Positions 40,255 to 49,113 of a DNA stretch of 64,000 nt are shown in pieces; positions within the stretch are counted from its first letter, which is position 1; the number at the start of each line of letters is the position of its first letter. Position numbers and translations under genes: made by a program. The notes beneath the pieces are model-generated. The model did no database searches, was not told where the DNA came from, and saw nothing but the letters and a program-made list of their open reading frames with translations. The stretch comes from Deltaproteobacteria bacterium (GTDB taxonomy: Bacteria; Myxococcota_A; Polyangia; Polyangiales; Houyiibacteriaceae): assembly GCA_017644045.1 (NCBI GenBank), contig JAEPMI010000008.1, forward strand, positions 62,001 to 126,000, written 5' to 3'.

Positions 40255-41937
40255 ATGAACGACACGAATTCGGGGCGTATCGCCTCATGCCTCCTTTGTG
40301 CGCTGGCCATTCTCGGGTCCGCAACATCGGCCGACGCTCAGGATCTGACCGACGGCGACGGCTTCCTCTGGGACATCGAAGGGGATGGGCTCGGCCACGT
40401 GAACAACGGCACCAGCGACGCCTATGACCTGTGGCCCAACCTCTGCGTGACCACCAACCTGGCGCTCGCGCTCGCCGATCCTTGCCCGACGGGCGACCTC
40501 TACGACGCTGGCGGCACCGCCGCGACCACGGGCGCCGCAGGCCGTGAGCTCCTCATGGCGCCGGTGGCCATCGCAGGCCTCCAGGTCAGCCGTCGCGTGT
40601 ACGTGCCGGACACCGCTGGCGAAGGCTGGGTCCGCTACCTCGAGGTGCTCCAGAACACCGGCGGCACCGACGTGACCGTCCGTGTGCGTGTCGGCAGCGT
40701 CGACTCGACCTACTCCGACCTGGGAAGCGATGGCTCGACGACCGTCGTCGCGACCTCGGACGGCACGGGCGTGCTCTCGCCGGGCCTCGTCTGGTTCACG
40801 ACCGACGACGCGACCGATGGGGGCGGCGATCCTTCCCTCGGCCACCGCATCGACGGCGCGGGCGGGGTCGAGGTGATCACCCTCGCCCAGAACGTGCAGG
40901 GGCAGGGCACCGACGGCTTCCTCTGGGAGTACGGCGACATCACGGTTCCGGCCGGCGGCACGGCGATGGTGATGTTCTTCCTCACGCAGCAGAACAACCG
41001 AGCGGACGCGCAGACGGTCGTCAGCGCGTTCATGCCCGAATCGATGCCGGCGCTCCTCGTCGACATCGCCGACCCCGGTCAGATCGTGAACTGGGTCCTG
41101 ACCACCTGCGGCGACGGAACCATGGACGCCGGTGAGGAGTGCGACGACGGCAACACGGACGACACCGACGACTGCACGAACGCTTGCACCAACGCCACCT
41201 GTGGCGACGGGATCGTCTGGGCCGGCATGGAAGGCTGCGACGACGGCACCGCCAACAGCGACACCGTGGCGGACGCTTGCCGCACCGACTGCAGTCCCGC
41301 GATCTGTGGCGACATGGTCGTCGACACCGGCGAGATGTGTGACGACGGCAACATGGACGACACCGACGACTGCACGAACCTGTGCGCCCCCGCGACCTGT
41401 GGTGACGGAGTCGTCCAGGCCGGCGAGGAGGAGTGCGACGACGGGAACACGGAGGACACCGACGCCTGCACCAACGCCTGCACTGACGCCGTGTGCGGTG
41501 ATGGCCTCGTCTTCGACGGCACGGAGGAGTGCGACGATGGCACCGACAACGACGACACCGCTGTCGATGCTTGCCGTACGGACTGCACGGCCGCGTCCTG
41601 TGGCGATGGAGTCGTCGACACGGACGAGACCTGCGACGAGGGCGACGCCAACGGCAGCGGTCCCGGCGCCTGCCTCGCCGACTGCTCCGGCATCGACATG
41701 ACCATGCCCGACGCCGGTCCGCCGGCCATGGACATGGGCACGCCCGCGGCCGACATGGGCACCCCGCCCAGCGGCGACATGGGCAGCACCGGTGTCGACC
41801 TCGGCACGTCGGGTGGCGACGGCGGGAGCGACGATGGTTGCTCGTGCCGCGTTCCCCAGTCCGGTGACGACAGCCCGATGCCGCTCTTCGGCCTCGCGCT
41901 CTTCGGCCTGGTGATCTTCCGCCGCCGCCGTCGCTGA
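40255..41937 (+). CDS. Secreted protein with DUF4215-like Cys repeats and MYXO-CTERM-like tail
   Basis: 560 residues from the ATG at 40255, which gives a signal peptide ending SATSADAQ; ATG at 40219 is an alternative. Residues 30-280 form a beta-rich domain (SRRVYVPDTAGEGWVRYLEV). Six units of the form CGDGVVQAGEECDDGNxxDTDxCTNAC follow, the DUF4215-type Cys-rich repeat. A Pro/Asp/Gly linker (MGTPAADMGTPPSGDMG) leads to DDGCSCRVPQSG, a hydrophobic stretch (MPLFGLALFGLVIF) and RRRRR. This tail fits the MYXO-CTERM sorting signal, so cell-surface anchoring is expected. Confidence 0.8.
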   Translation: MNDTNSGRIASCLLCALAILGSATSADAQDLTDGDGFLWDIEGDGLGHVNNGTSDAYDLWPNLCVTTNLALALADPCPTGDLYDAGGTAATTGAAGRELLMAPVAIAGLQVSRRVYVPDTAGEGWVRYLEVLQNTGGTDVTVRVRVGSVDSTYSDLGSDGSTTVVATSDGTGVLSPGLVWFTTDDATDGGGDPSLGHRIDGAGGVEVITLAQNVQGQGTDGFLWEYGDITVPAGGTAMVMFFLTQQNNRADAQTVVSAFMPESMPALLVDIADPGQIVNWVLTTCGDGTMDAGEECDDGNTDDTDDCTNACTNATCGDGIVWAGMEGCDDGTANSDTVADACRTDCSPAICGDMVVDTGEMCDDGNMDDTDDCTNLCAPATCGDGVVQAGEEECDDGNTEDTDACTNACTDAVCGDGLVFDGTEECDDGTDNDDTAVDACRTDCTAASCGDGVVDTDETCDEGDANGSGPGACLADCSGIDMTMPDAGPPAMDMGTPAADMGTPPSGDMGSTGVDLGTSGGDGGSDDGCSCRVPQSGDDSPMPLFGLALFGLVIFRRRRR

Positions 41938-41954
41938 CGCCACGAACCGTCGAG

Positions 41955-41990
41955 AGGCCCGAGCTTGCCACGCGCAGGCTCGGGCCTTTC
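41955..41990 (+). terminator. Intrinsic-type terminator
   Basis: A perfect 10-base stem AGGCCCGAGC / GCTCGGGCCT with a 13-base loop is followed by TTTC. It lies 18 bases after the stop of the MYXO-CTERM-like gene and is the best terminator seen in the window. Confidence 0.8.
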
Positions 41991-42108
41991 GCGTTTGCGG
42001 CGTCGAGCGCCGCGCCCACCGTCCGTTGCGGAGGCCGCGCTCGGGCGCTCGTTCTCCACCCCGAGATGCTGGTTCGCACTGTAGGAAGCGCCGACCTATC
42101 GTCCTGCC

Positions 42109-42573
42109 GTGCCCGAACCGAGGATCATCCGCTTCTACTCCGTGACGGACGAATACGGAGAGCTGTCGAATTTCGCGCTCTACCCGATCGTGGTCGGCAA
42201 GCAGCGCTGGAAGACCTCCGAGCACTACTTCCAGGCGCACAAGTTCGAGAACCCGAAGGACCGGGCCGCCGTTCGCGCCGCGAAGACACCGATGGAGGCC
42301 GCGCGCATGGGCCGCGACCGGAAGCGGAAGCTCCGGCGCGACTGGGAGTCCGTGAAGGTCGACGTCATGCGAGTGGCGGTGCGCGCCAAGTTCCGCCAGC
42401 ACGATGACCTGGCCGAGCTGCTCATCGGCACCGGTGACGCGAGGCTCGTCGAGCACACGGACCGCGACTCGTTCTGGGGCGATGGAGGGGATGGGCGCGG
42501 AAAGAACACGCTCGGCCGCATCCTGATGGTCGTGCGCGCCGAGCTCGCAGCCGAGCGGGAGCGGAGCACCTGA
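42109..42573 (+). CDS. NADAR/YbiA-family protein
   Basis: 154 residues from a GTG start. It matches the NADAR (YbiA-like) fold: FYSVTDEYGELSNFALYPI, then KTSEHYFQAHKF, KFRQHDDLAELLIGTGDARL and SFWGDGGDGRGKNTLGRIL. Family knowledge: members are N-glycosidases that remove damaged riboflavin intermediates or, in some lineages, ADP-ribose from guanine bases of DNA. Key acidic and aromatic residues (SEHYFQA, SFWGDG) are present. Which activity applies cannot be told from one sequence; no ADP-ribosyltransferase toxin is adjacent. Confidence 0.88.
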   Translation: MPEPRIIRFYSVTDEYGELSNFALYPIVVGKQRWKTSEHYFQAHKFENPKDRAAVRAAKTPMEAARMGRDRKRKLRRDWESVKVDVMRVAVRAKFRQHDDLAELLIGTGDARLVEHTDRDSFWGDGGDGRGKNTLGRILMVVRAELAAERERST

Positions 42574-42579
42574 GCGGAG

Positions 42580-42915
42580 TCAGCCCAACTCCGCCCAAGG
42601 GTCCCACGTGATGAGGTCGTGAATGCAGCCGGTGCAGAACCAGCCGGCGACCGTCAGGAACAACGCCGCGACGTTCAGCATCATGCCCACGCGGGCGATG
42701 CGGGGTTCCCGTGCTCGGCTCTCTTGTGCCCACCCGATCCCGAAGGTCGCGACGAACACCGTCAACACGTGCACCAAGAGCATGCCGCCGAGCCATCGCA
42801 GCTCGAGGAGCCCAAAGGTGCCCAGCAGCCCGTTCGCCAGCGCGAAGATGCCGGCGCGGATCGAGCGACGGGCCAGCGCCTCGGCTCCGGTCGGGTCATC
42901 GATGCTCGGCGTCAC
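42580..42915 (-). CDS. Small membrane protein of unknown function
   Basis: 111 residues from a GTG at 42915. Three hydrophobic segments: IFALANGLLGTFGLLELRWL, MLLVHVLTVFVATFGIGWA and VGMMLNVAALFLTVAGWFC, followed by TGCIHDLITWDPWAELG. The spacing fits a small inner-membrane protein with three helices. No family recognised. It ends seven bases from the convergent NADAR gene. Confidence 0.6.
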   Translation of the reverse strand: MTPSIDDPTGAEALARRSIRAGIFALANGLLGTFGLLELRWLGGMLLVHVLTVFVATFGIGWAQESRAREPRIARVGMMLNVAALFLTVAGWFCTGCIHDLITWDPWAELG

Positions 42916-43007
42916 GACACCAGCATAGCCAAGCGAGGTGCATCCGCCCGGATCGGGCACGCGGCTAGCGAATGGCCACCTTCTGCAGCCCTTCCGGGCG
43001 TGACGTC

Positions 43008-43703
43008 TCACTCGTTCCGGGCGAGCACGTCGCGGACAGTGGCCAGAGTCGCCTCGGGTAGGGTGGCCTCGACAGCGGTCCAGTACCCTCGCCGCTCGAG
43101 CTGCTCCACGTTGCTCGTGATGAGTTGGCGTTCGTTTTGGAGGATGACCGCCGGAGCCTCCAGCTCGAAGAGTCGCTCGTAGCGGGCAACGCAGCGCAGG
43201 AGGCGGCCCTCGTAGAACGCCCAGGCGATCGTCCGGGTACCCGGTTCTCGAACCGCCGTGAGTTGGCTGTCCAGGATTCGACCGCTTCGGAACCGCCATG
43301 TGGCCGGGAGGAGCGCCAACGCAGCGAAGTCGTCGCGGTCTCGAATCAGGGTGCTCCAGTCGGGAGCGAGGTCGTCCTCTCGTTTCGTCGACACCGCGAT
43401 CGAGCGAGCCAAGAACTTTGCCACCACCGCACCCTGTCGCGGAGACACCGACGAGGGGTCGACTTCGATTCGGGTCGAGCCGGCGACACCCAGGCAGCAA
43501 GCGGCTCGTGCTGCGTACACCGGGTGAGTGCTGTCTTCATGGGGCACGACGCCGCCCACCATGTCACCCCGGTCGAGGAGCGACCCGATGGCGACGGCCT
43601 TGGAGCTCACGATCAGCTCACTGCGGATGAATTCGCCCTCGACGTCGAGCGCGCGCAGAGCACGCTCCTCCAGCACGGTGATCACGCTCTCGAGCTCGGC
43701 CAT
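43008..43703 (-). CDS. Hypothetical protein
   Basis: 231 residues, soluble, no signal peptide. It begins MAELESVITVLEERALRALD and is mixed alpha/beta, with ILQNERQLITSNVEQLERRG near the C-terminus. Two adjacent Cys occur in RAACCLGVAGSTR. I do not recognise the family. It lies between two minus-strand genes, 64 bases beyond the stop of the sugar-dehydrogenase-like gene, and may be in the same transcript. Confidence 0.55.
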   Translation of the reverse strand: MAELESVITVLEERALRALDVEGEFIRSELIVSSKAVAIGSLLDRGDMVGGVVPHEDSTHPVYAARAACCLGVAGSTRIEVDPSSVSPRQGAVVAKFLARSIAVSTKREDDLAPDWSTLIRDRDDFAALALLPATWRFRSGRILDSQLTAVREPGTRTIAWAFYEGRLLRCVARYERLFELEAPAVILQNERQLITSNVEQLERRGYWTAVEATLPEATLATVRDVLARNE

Positions 43704-43767
43704 CGTCCGACGAGCTTACCCCAGGCGACCCTCGACGCGCGGCTCACCCGGAGTCCCTACGCAGTCG

Positions 43768-46020
43768 CTATGGGCAGCTCGAGAGGCTCTCGATCCAGTC
43801 GCTGATGACCGCGATGGCCGCGTCGTCGGTGCGCTCGGTCGCCAGCGGCGGCATCTGGTCGACGCCGCGACGGCTCATGCGCTCGAGAAGCACGCTGCGC
43901 TCGGGCGCGCCCGGCGCGATGATCCGCGCGTCCGTGAGGCCGAGGTCGCCCTGCGTCGGGACCTCGTCGCAGGTCGCGGTGCCTCCGAACGCGGTGCCGA
44001 AGCGCAGATCGATGGATGCGTTGCCCGGCCCCCCGGGCTGGTGGCACATCGCGCAGTTCGTCGCGAGGTACGCACGGGCGCGTGCTTCCACCGAGGCGCC
44101 CGCGTCATCGATCGCGGGGTAGGCGGGCAGCGCCGCCGAGCCGGTCAGGTAGCCCGCCTCCGTCAGCGCCGGGAGCTGCGGGAACGCGATGCCATCGTAG
44201 ACGCCGACTCCGTCGAGCTGCTGGCTTCGGAAGCCGAGGAGCTCGCCGGCCGCGGTGGTGTGGCAGTTCGAGCACTGGGCGCGCGAGGGGTAGGTCCACG
44301 TGAGGTCCGAGCCGCCGCTCGGGAAGGTGTCCGTGGTCGTGTCCTCCAGGAGGTCGGCGTCGGTCCCTTCGGCGTTCCACCGGTAGGTGAACCCGCGGAA
44401 TCCATCCACCGTGCGAACCAGGAAGCGCGTCTCGAGACGGCGCGGTGTCGCGCTCCCGTCCACGTCGATCTCGAAGTGCTTGATGAACACGCTGCCGACC
44501 GGGACGGTGACCCGCCCATCGGCTCCCGCGATGGTCCCCGACTCGCCCGCCGGGAGCGCGAACCAACGGCGCTTGTCCGCGCCGTCGCTGTGGAGGATCG
44601 TGTTCACCTCGTAGGGGACCACGCCGGCCGCCGGTGAGAGCTCGCCCACGTCGTCGAAGCAGCCCGTCGCGCTCAACGTCGCGGGGAGCGGCGCGGGCGC
44701 CATGCCCGTCCGCTGGATCGCGCGAATGCGTCCGTCGAAGGTCGCGATGCGTACCTCGCCATCGGCGAGCTCGCCGAAGCTGGCCACGTTCGACGAGTTG
44801 CCGAGGACCGTGTCGCTTCCCGAGCTCGGGTCGTGCGCCCAGATCCGGCCGCTGACGAAGTCGCCGAAGAGGTACTGGCCCCACAGCTCGGAGAGCGCGC
44901 TGCCGCGGTACACCACGCCGCCGGTGACCGACTGGCCTTGGCTCCGCGGGTACTCGGTCTCCGGGTCGATGAAGCCGTCGGCACAGGTGGCCGCGTTGTA
45001 GCAATGGAAGCCTTCGCGGACGTTCCAGCCGAAGTTGCCGCTGCGCAGCCGGTTGATCTCCTCGTAGGCGTTCTGCCCCACGTCGCCGCCCCAGAGCTCG
45101 CCCGTCGCGCGGTCGAAGCTCATCCGCCAGGTGTTCCGCAGGCCCCACGCCCAGACCTCGGGCGCGCCCCCGACTCCGTCCGCGAACGGGTTGTCGGAGG
45201 GGATGCCGTAGTCATCGCCCGCGGGCACGACGTCGACGTCGATGCGGAGCACCGAGCCGAGCAGAGTGGTCGGCTGCTGTCCGCTGTTCTCGGGATCGCC
45301 CGCGCTGCCGCCGTCGCCGAGCGAGATGTAGAGGCGCCCGTCGGGACCGAACGCGATCGCGCCGCCGTTGTGGTTTCCGTAGGGCTGCCCGACCACGATC
45401 ATGCGCCGCTCGGAGCCCGGGTCGCTCATCCGCTCCGAGGCGCGAGCCAGCTCGCTGATCACGCCACAGCGCGAGTACGTGGGCGGACAACCCGAGTTCG
45501 AGGAGTAGTGGATGAAGAAGCGGCCGTTGGTCGCGTAGTCCGGATGGAACGCGAGGCCGAGGAGGCCCTCCTCGTTCCCTGCCCGGAGGACCGTCTGGTC
45601 GTGGAACGTCGTTCGCGACGAGACCGAGGGGTCGTCGTCGAACGCGAAGATGGTTCCGCCCTGCTCGGCGACGTACACCGTGTCCGGCTCCCCGGGCGCC
45701 GTGCCCGCCCAGATCGGACGGTCGAACGACGCGAGCGACGGGTAGGCGTTCGGGAACGTGTAGGCGCCCGGCGACGACTCGATGTCGAAGCGACACGTCG
45801 TGTTGTCGACCCGCGGAACGAGCGGGTTGCTCACCCCGAAGTCGATTCCCGCATCGGTCGGGACGTCGGCGTCGGTGACGCCCGAGTCGTCCGCGGGGCC
45901 GACGTCGCGGGGCATCGCGCCGTCGAGTCCGCCATCCGGGTCGGCGGGAGAGTCGTCGCCGCACCCGACGAGGACGAGAAGGAGAGAGGGGACCAGAACC
46001 GTTCGGCGCATCGTCACCAT
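43768..46020 (-). CDS. PQQ-type sugar dehydrogenase-like lipoprotein with two c-type haem motifs
   Basis: 750 residues from the ATG at 46020; a second ATG at 46011 also fits. Lipobox LVGCGDDS is followed by an Asp/Gly linker. Residues about 75-430 are a glucose/sorbosone-dehydrogenase propeller: GTAPGEPDTVYVAEQGGTIF, RAGNEEGLLGLAFHPDY, GNHNGGAIAFGPDGRLYISL, VWAWGLRNTWRMSFDRATGE and NFGWNVREGF. The C-terminal 300 residues contain two CxxCH sites, CSNCH near 581 and CAMCH near 655, so haem is probably bound covalently. A periplasmic oxidase passing electrons from PQQ to its own haem domain is inferred. No Met ligand was confirmed. Confidence 0.82.
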   Translation of the reverse strand: MVTMRRTVLVPSLLLVLVGCGDDSPADPDGGLDGAMPRDVGPADDSGVTDADVPTDAGIDFGVSNPLVPRVDNTTCRFDIESSPGAYTFPNAYPSLASFDRPIWAGTAPGEPDTVYVAEQGGTIFAFDDDPSVSSRTTFHDQTVLRAGNEEGLLGLAFHPDYATNGRFFIHYSSNSGCPPTYSRCGVISELARASERMSDPGSERRMIVVGQPYGNHNGGAIAFGPDGRLYISLGDGGSAGDPENSGQQPTTLLGSVLRIDVDVVPAGDDYGIPSDNPFADGVGGAPEVWAWGLRNTWRMSFDRATGELWGGDVGQNAYEEINRLRSGNFGWNVREGFHCYNAATCADGFIDPETEYPRSQGQSVTGGVVYRGSALSELWGQYLFGDFVSGRIWAHDPSSGSDTVLGNSSNVASFGELADGEVRIATFDGRIRAIQRTGMAPAPLPATLSATGCFDDVGELSPAAGVVPYEVNTILHSDGADKRRWFALPAGESGTIAGADGRVTVPVGSVFIKHFEIDVDGSATPRRLETRFLVRTVDGFRGFTYRWNAEGTDADLLEDTTTDTFPSGGSDLTWTYPSRAQCSNCHTTAAGELLGFRSQQLDGVGVYDGIAFPQLPALTEAGYLTGSAALPAYPAIDDAGASVEARARAYLATNCAMCHQPGGPGNASIDLRFGTAFGGTATCDEVPTQGDLGLTDARIIAPGAPERSVLLERMSRRGVDQMPPLATERTDDAAIAVISDWIESLSSCP

Positions 46021-46131
46021 CGGGAACGGGTACCACGAGACTCACGCCGCGTGAACGCACCCCGATATCGATCCGTCTGGCCCGGCGGGCCACACACACC
46101 GCCGGCCAGCACCGGTTCGGAGCTGAGCCGA

Positions 46132-47073
46132 CTACTTCATCGACACGTAGACCAGTAGGGCCTCCGGCTGCCCGTCCCCGTCGACGTTGAGCGAGACCAG
46201 GTCCGGGTAGAGATAGAGCGAGTCCCCGTCTGGCCAGGAGCGGCGCAGGTCGGCCAGCGCCTTCGTCTCCGGTCCATCGAAACCCAGCTCGGCGATGAGC
46301 TCGTCCACGGTCGCCCAAGCTTTGGCAGCGGTCGATGGGAGGTGGCACTCGGTCATCCACATCAGCTTCCGTCCGGACGATCCGCCGCGCGCGACCGCAC
46401 GGCGCGCCATCAGGAAACGTCGGGTGCCGTGCGCCTCGTGAAAGGGGAGCCGCTCGCGGAAGGGCTCGATGGTTGCCCAACTGTCATCGAGCGGGGTCGG
46501 GTCGTCCGGTCGGTCGGTGGCGAGATGATAGTCTCTCGCCGCGACGAACGCTCCGTCCCGTAGGTCGGCGCAGACCGCGACCGGAAGCGTTCCCGGCGGG
46601 GGCGCTGGTGGGTCGATGCCGATCGCCCGCTGGAACACCTCGGCGATGAGCGCTGGGCCCCGGGCGCTCCGGCTGAGCTCTTCATAGTAGAGCCCGATGC
46701 GGTCCAGCCGCTCGCCCTCCCATTTGAACGATGCGGTGGTCTGGACCTCGCCGGGGGCCGACAGATCGAAGAAGGCGCTCAGGGAGTCGCTGGGCACGCC
46801 CAGCGTGGGAAGTGTGCGCTCCAAACGACGACGGAAGGGGACCGGCTCCCCCTTGTCATTGAGCGAGAATCGCGGCCGATGGGCCGCCGGCCCGAGCACG
46901 AAGGAGACGTCGACCTTGAAGCGCCGGGCTTCGGCCGCCGCCACCTCCCAGTCGACCACGCGCTCGATCACCGATCGACCCGCCTCCATGGCCGGCGCGA
47001 GTAGTGCCTCGACGGCCGCCCGCGGCGCCGGTCCCTCTCGACGGGCTTCTGGAAATGGTGAGCGCTCCTCCAT
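46132..47073 (-). CDS. Unknown protein, conserved-looking
   Basis: 313 residues from the ATG at 47073, with GGGGAGG just upstream; a GTG 12 bases earlier is possible. No signal peptide. Its segments FKWEGERLDRIGLYYEELSR and SLYLYPDLVSLNVDGDGQPE alternate short strands and helices, and it ends LLVYVSMK. The pattern faintly recalls aromatic prenyltransferases of the ABBA type, but no diagnostic motif is present and I do not assign it. It lies 31 bases after the TPR gene on the same strand and is probably co-transcribed with it. Confidence 0.55.
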   Translation of the reverse strand: MEERSPFPEARREGPAPRAAVEALLAPAMEAGRSVIERVVDWEVAAAEARRFKVDVSFVLGPAAHRPRFSLNDKGEPVPFRRRLERTLPTLGVPSDSLSAFFDLSAPGEVQTTASFKWEGERLDRIGLYYEELSRSARGPALIAEVFQRAIGIDPPAPPPGTLPVAVCADLRDGAFVAARDYHLATDRPDDPTPLDDSWATIEPFRERLPFHEAHGTRRFLMARRAVARGGSSGRKLMWMTECHLPSTAAKAWATVDELIAELGFDGPETKALADLRRSWPDGDSLYLYPDLVSLNVDGDGQPEALLVYVSMK

Positions 47074-47104
47074 GGACCTCCCCACGATACCATCGAGGGA
47101 GCGC

Positions 47105-49066
47105 TCACCTGAGGCTCGACGGGGGAACGAAGCGCATCACGCCGCTCGGCATCACGTAGGTCACGAACCCGGTCGACCGGTTGCCCCGCATCATCTCGAG
47201 GGCGACCTGCGCCCAGCGCGCGTCCCGCGTCGTTCCCGCGACCGCTGCGGCGTCGTCCGCGAGCCCGGGGGCTTGCGCCGCGACGCGCTCGAAGCTCGCG
47301 GCGGCCTCGGCAGGAGCCTCCCGCTCGAGGAGGAGCCCCAGGTTCAGGTGGGCCGAGATCCGGTCTGGATTGAGCTCGATCGCGTGCCTCAGATCGGCCG
47401 CCGCGGCCAGCGGCCGCCCGCGGCGGCGGTGGAGCTCGCCGCGATACACGAAGAGGGTCCGACCCGGCGGGGGAGCCGCGACGAGCGCGCGCTCGAAGGT
47501 GCGCTCGGCGAGGTCGAGCCTGTCCAGCATCAGCTGTGCCGCGCCCAGGCCGATGTAGGCCCAGCGGGTCCTCGAATCGAGCGCCAGCGCCCGCTCGAAA
47601 TCGGCGGCCGCCCTTTGGTAATCTCCGGCCCAGAGCGACACCTCTCCACGGTGGCAGTAGATGGTGGGCTGCTCCCCGTAGATGTCGACCAGCCCGCCGA
47701 GCGCCTCGCGGACCTCATCCGTGCTTCGGACCCGAAGCCGCTCCTGCTCGAGGCGCGCCGCCGTTCGGCAATCGGGGCTCACCGGATGCGGTCGAACCAC
47801 ACCTCCCTCCTCGACGGTGAGGCGGGTCGACCGATTCCCCGCGAAGAGGCGGAGGATCCGCTCCATGGTCTTCCGGATGAGCTCGGGCGAGAGGAGAGGA
47901 GACGGGTCACCGTCGCCGGCCAGCCGGTCGACGAAGGGCATGGCAACCGGGAGCAGGTCGACGTAGGCGTCGCGGGAGGCTCGCCACCCCCGGTCCGTCG
48001 CGAGCACACGGTTGATGTTCGCCGCCAGGTCGTACTCGGTCCGGAGCTCGATGCCCACGTCGAGGGCGGCGACCGCCTCGTCGCGGCGGCCGACGTGCCG
48101 GAGTGCCTCCCCGAGCCAGACGTGCCCCGCCGAAGAGCGCGGGGCCTTCGCGACCACGGCCTCGAGCTCGTCGACGGCGAGCTCCGCGTCGCCGGTGAGG
48201 AGAGCGACGGCCCCGAGAACCCGTCCGGCCGCGACCGCGTGCCCGGCCTCGCGGAGCGACTGGCCGCGCTCGCGCGCTTCCGAGTAACGCCGCGACCAGA
48301 GGGCCAGCTCCGCCAGCAGCTCTAGCGCGTCGGCGCTCCGGTCGTCCCCCAGGACCGCTCGAGCCTCGTCGACGGCCCCCATCCGGGCGAGCAGATCACC
48401 CAGCCCCGCGCGCTCTGCCATGGGCGCGCGAAGCGCGAGTGCCTCGATGGCCCGAACGGTCCGTTCGGGGTTCGTTCCCCGTTCGACCAGGAGCCGCGCC
48501 CAGTCCATTCGCCGCTCGAAGGACAGCGGGTCCGCCTCGACGGCGAGCGCCTGCAGAGCCACCGCTCGATCGAACTCCCGCACCGAGCGGCGAAAGGCGG
48601 CCACGCTGGCGAGGACGTCGGCGCGGTCGCGACGGTCCGAGACCGAGTCCTCTCCTACGAGCGCGTCCTCGACGGCCGCGAGCTCGCGGTAGCGGCCCAG
48701 GCGCCGCCGCGCCTCGAAGACCACCCAGCGCGATTGGAACGCGCGAGGAATGCGTCGGCACGTCTCCGCCGCGTGGCGTTCGGCCGCTCGGTAGCGGCCG
48801 AGCTCCATGAGCCCGCGCTCGGCTCGGGACCGGAGGGCGAGGTCGTCGGGCGCTGCGTCGATCGCAGCCTCGAGGCTCGCGGTCGCTGCCTCTGCGGAGC
48901 CCATGGCGCTCAGTACGAGTCCCCGCTCCAGCGAGAGCGACCCCACCTCCACGCCGGCACTCGATGCGATGGCCCGGTCGAGCGCGCGCACGGCCTTTCG
49001 GGGCTGCCCACGCTCGAGGGCGAGGCGCGCGGCTCGGCGCCACTCTGCGGACGACCCACGGGTCAC
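47105..49066 (-). CDS. TPR-repeat protein
   Basis: 653 residues from a GTG start, no signal peptide. Tetratricopeptide repeats run through most of the length: LALERGQPRKAVRALDRAIA, AIDAAPDDLALRSRAERGLM, SLWAGDYQRAAADFERALAL and AAADLRHAIELNPDRISAHL. The central part (about 350-450) is less repetitive. It probably acts as a scaffold for protein contacts. It is divergent from the radical SAM gene at 49114 with under 50 bases between starts, so both share one short promoter region. A role with the peptide-modification genes to the right is possible but unsupported. Confidence 0.85.
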   Translation of the reverse strand: MTRGSSAEWRRAARLALERGQPRKAVRALDRAIASSAGVEVGSLSLERGLVLSAMGSAEAATASLEAAIDAAPDDLALRSRAERGLMELGRYRAAERHAAETCRRIPRAFQSRWVVFEARRRLGRYRELAAVEDALVGEDSVSDRRDRADVLASVAAFRRSVREFDRAVALQALAVEADPLSFERRMDWARLLVERGTNPERTVRAIEALALRAPMAERAGLGDLLARMGAVDEARAVLGDDRSADALELLAELALWSRRYSEARERGQSLREAGHAVAAGRVLGAVALLTGDAELAVDELEAVVAKAPRSSAGHVWLGEALRHVGRRDEAVAALDVGIELRTEYDLAANINRVLATDRGWRASRDAYVDLLPVAMPFVDRLAGDGDPSPLLSPELIRKTMERILRLFAGNRSTRLTVEEGGVVRPHPVSPDCRTAARLEQERLRVRSTDEVREALGGLVDIYGEQPTIYCHRGEVSLWAGDYQRAAADFERALALDSRTRWAYIGLGAAQLMLDRLDLAERTFERALVAAPPPGRTLFVYRGELHRRRGRPLAAAADLRHAIELNPDRISAHLNLGLLLEREAPAEAAASFERVAAQAPGLADDAAAVAGTTRDARWAQVALEMMRGNRSTGFVTYVMPSGVMRFVPPSSLR

Positions 49067-49113
49067 GAGTCGATGCTACATGGCCATGAGTGCTCCCAAG
49101 CGTCTTTCGCTCG

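Noticed and set aside
46132-47073. Assignment as an ABBA-type aromatic prenyltransferase
   Set aside because: Only a vague strand and aromatic pattern; no diagnostic residues could be confirmed, so left as unknown.
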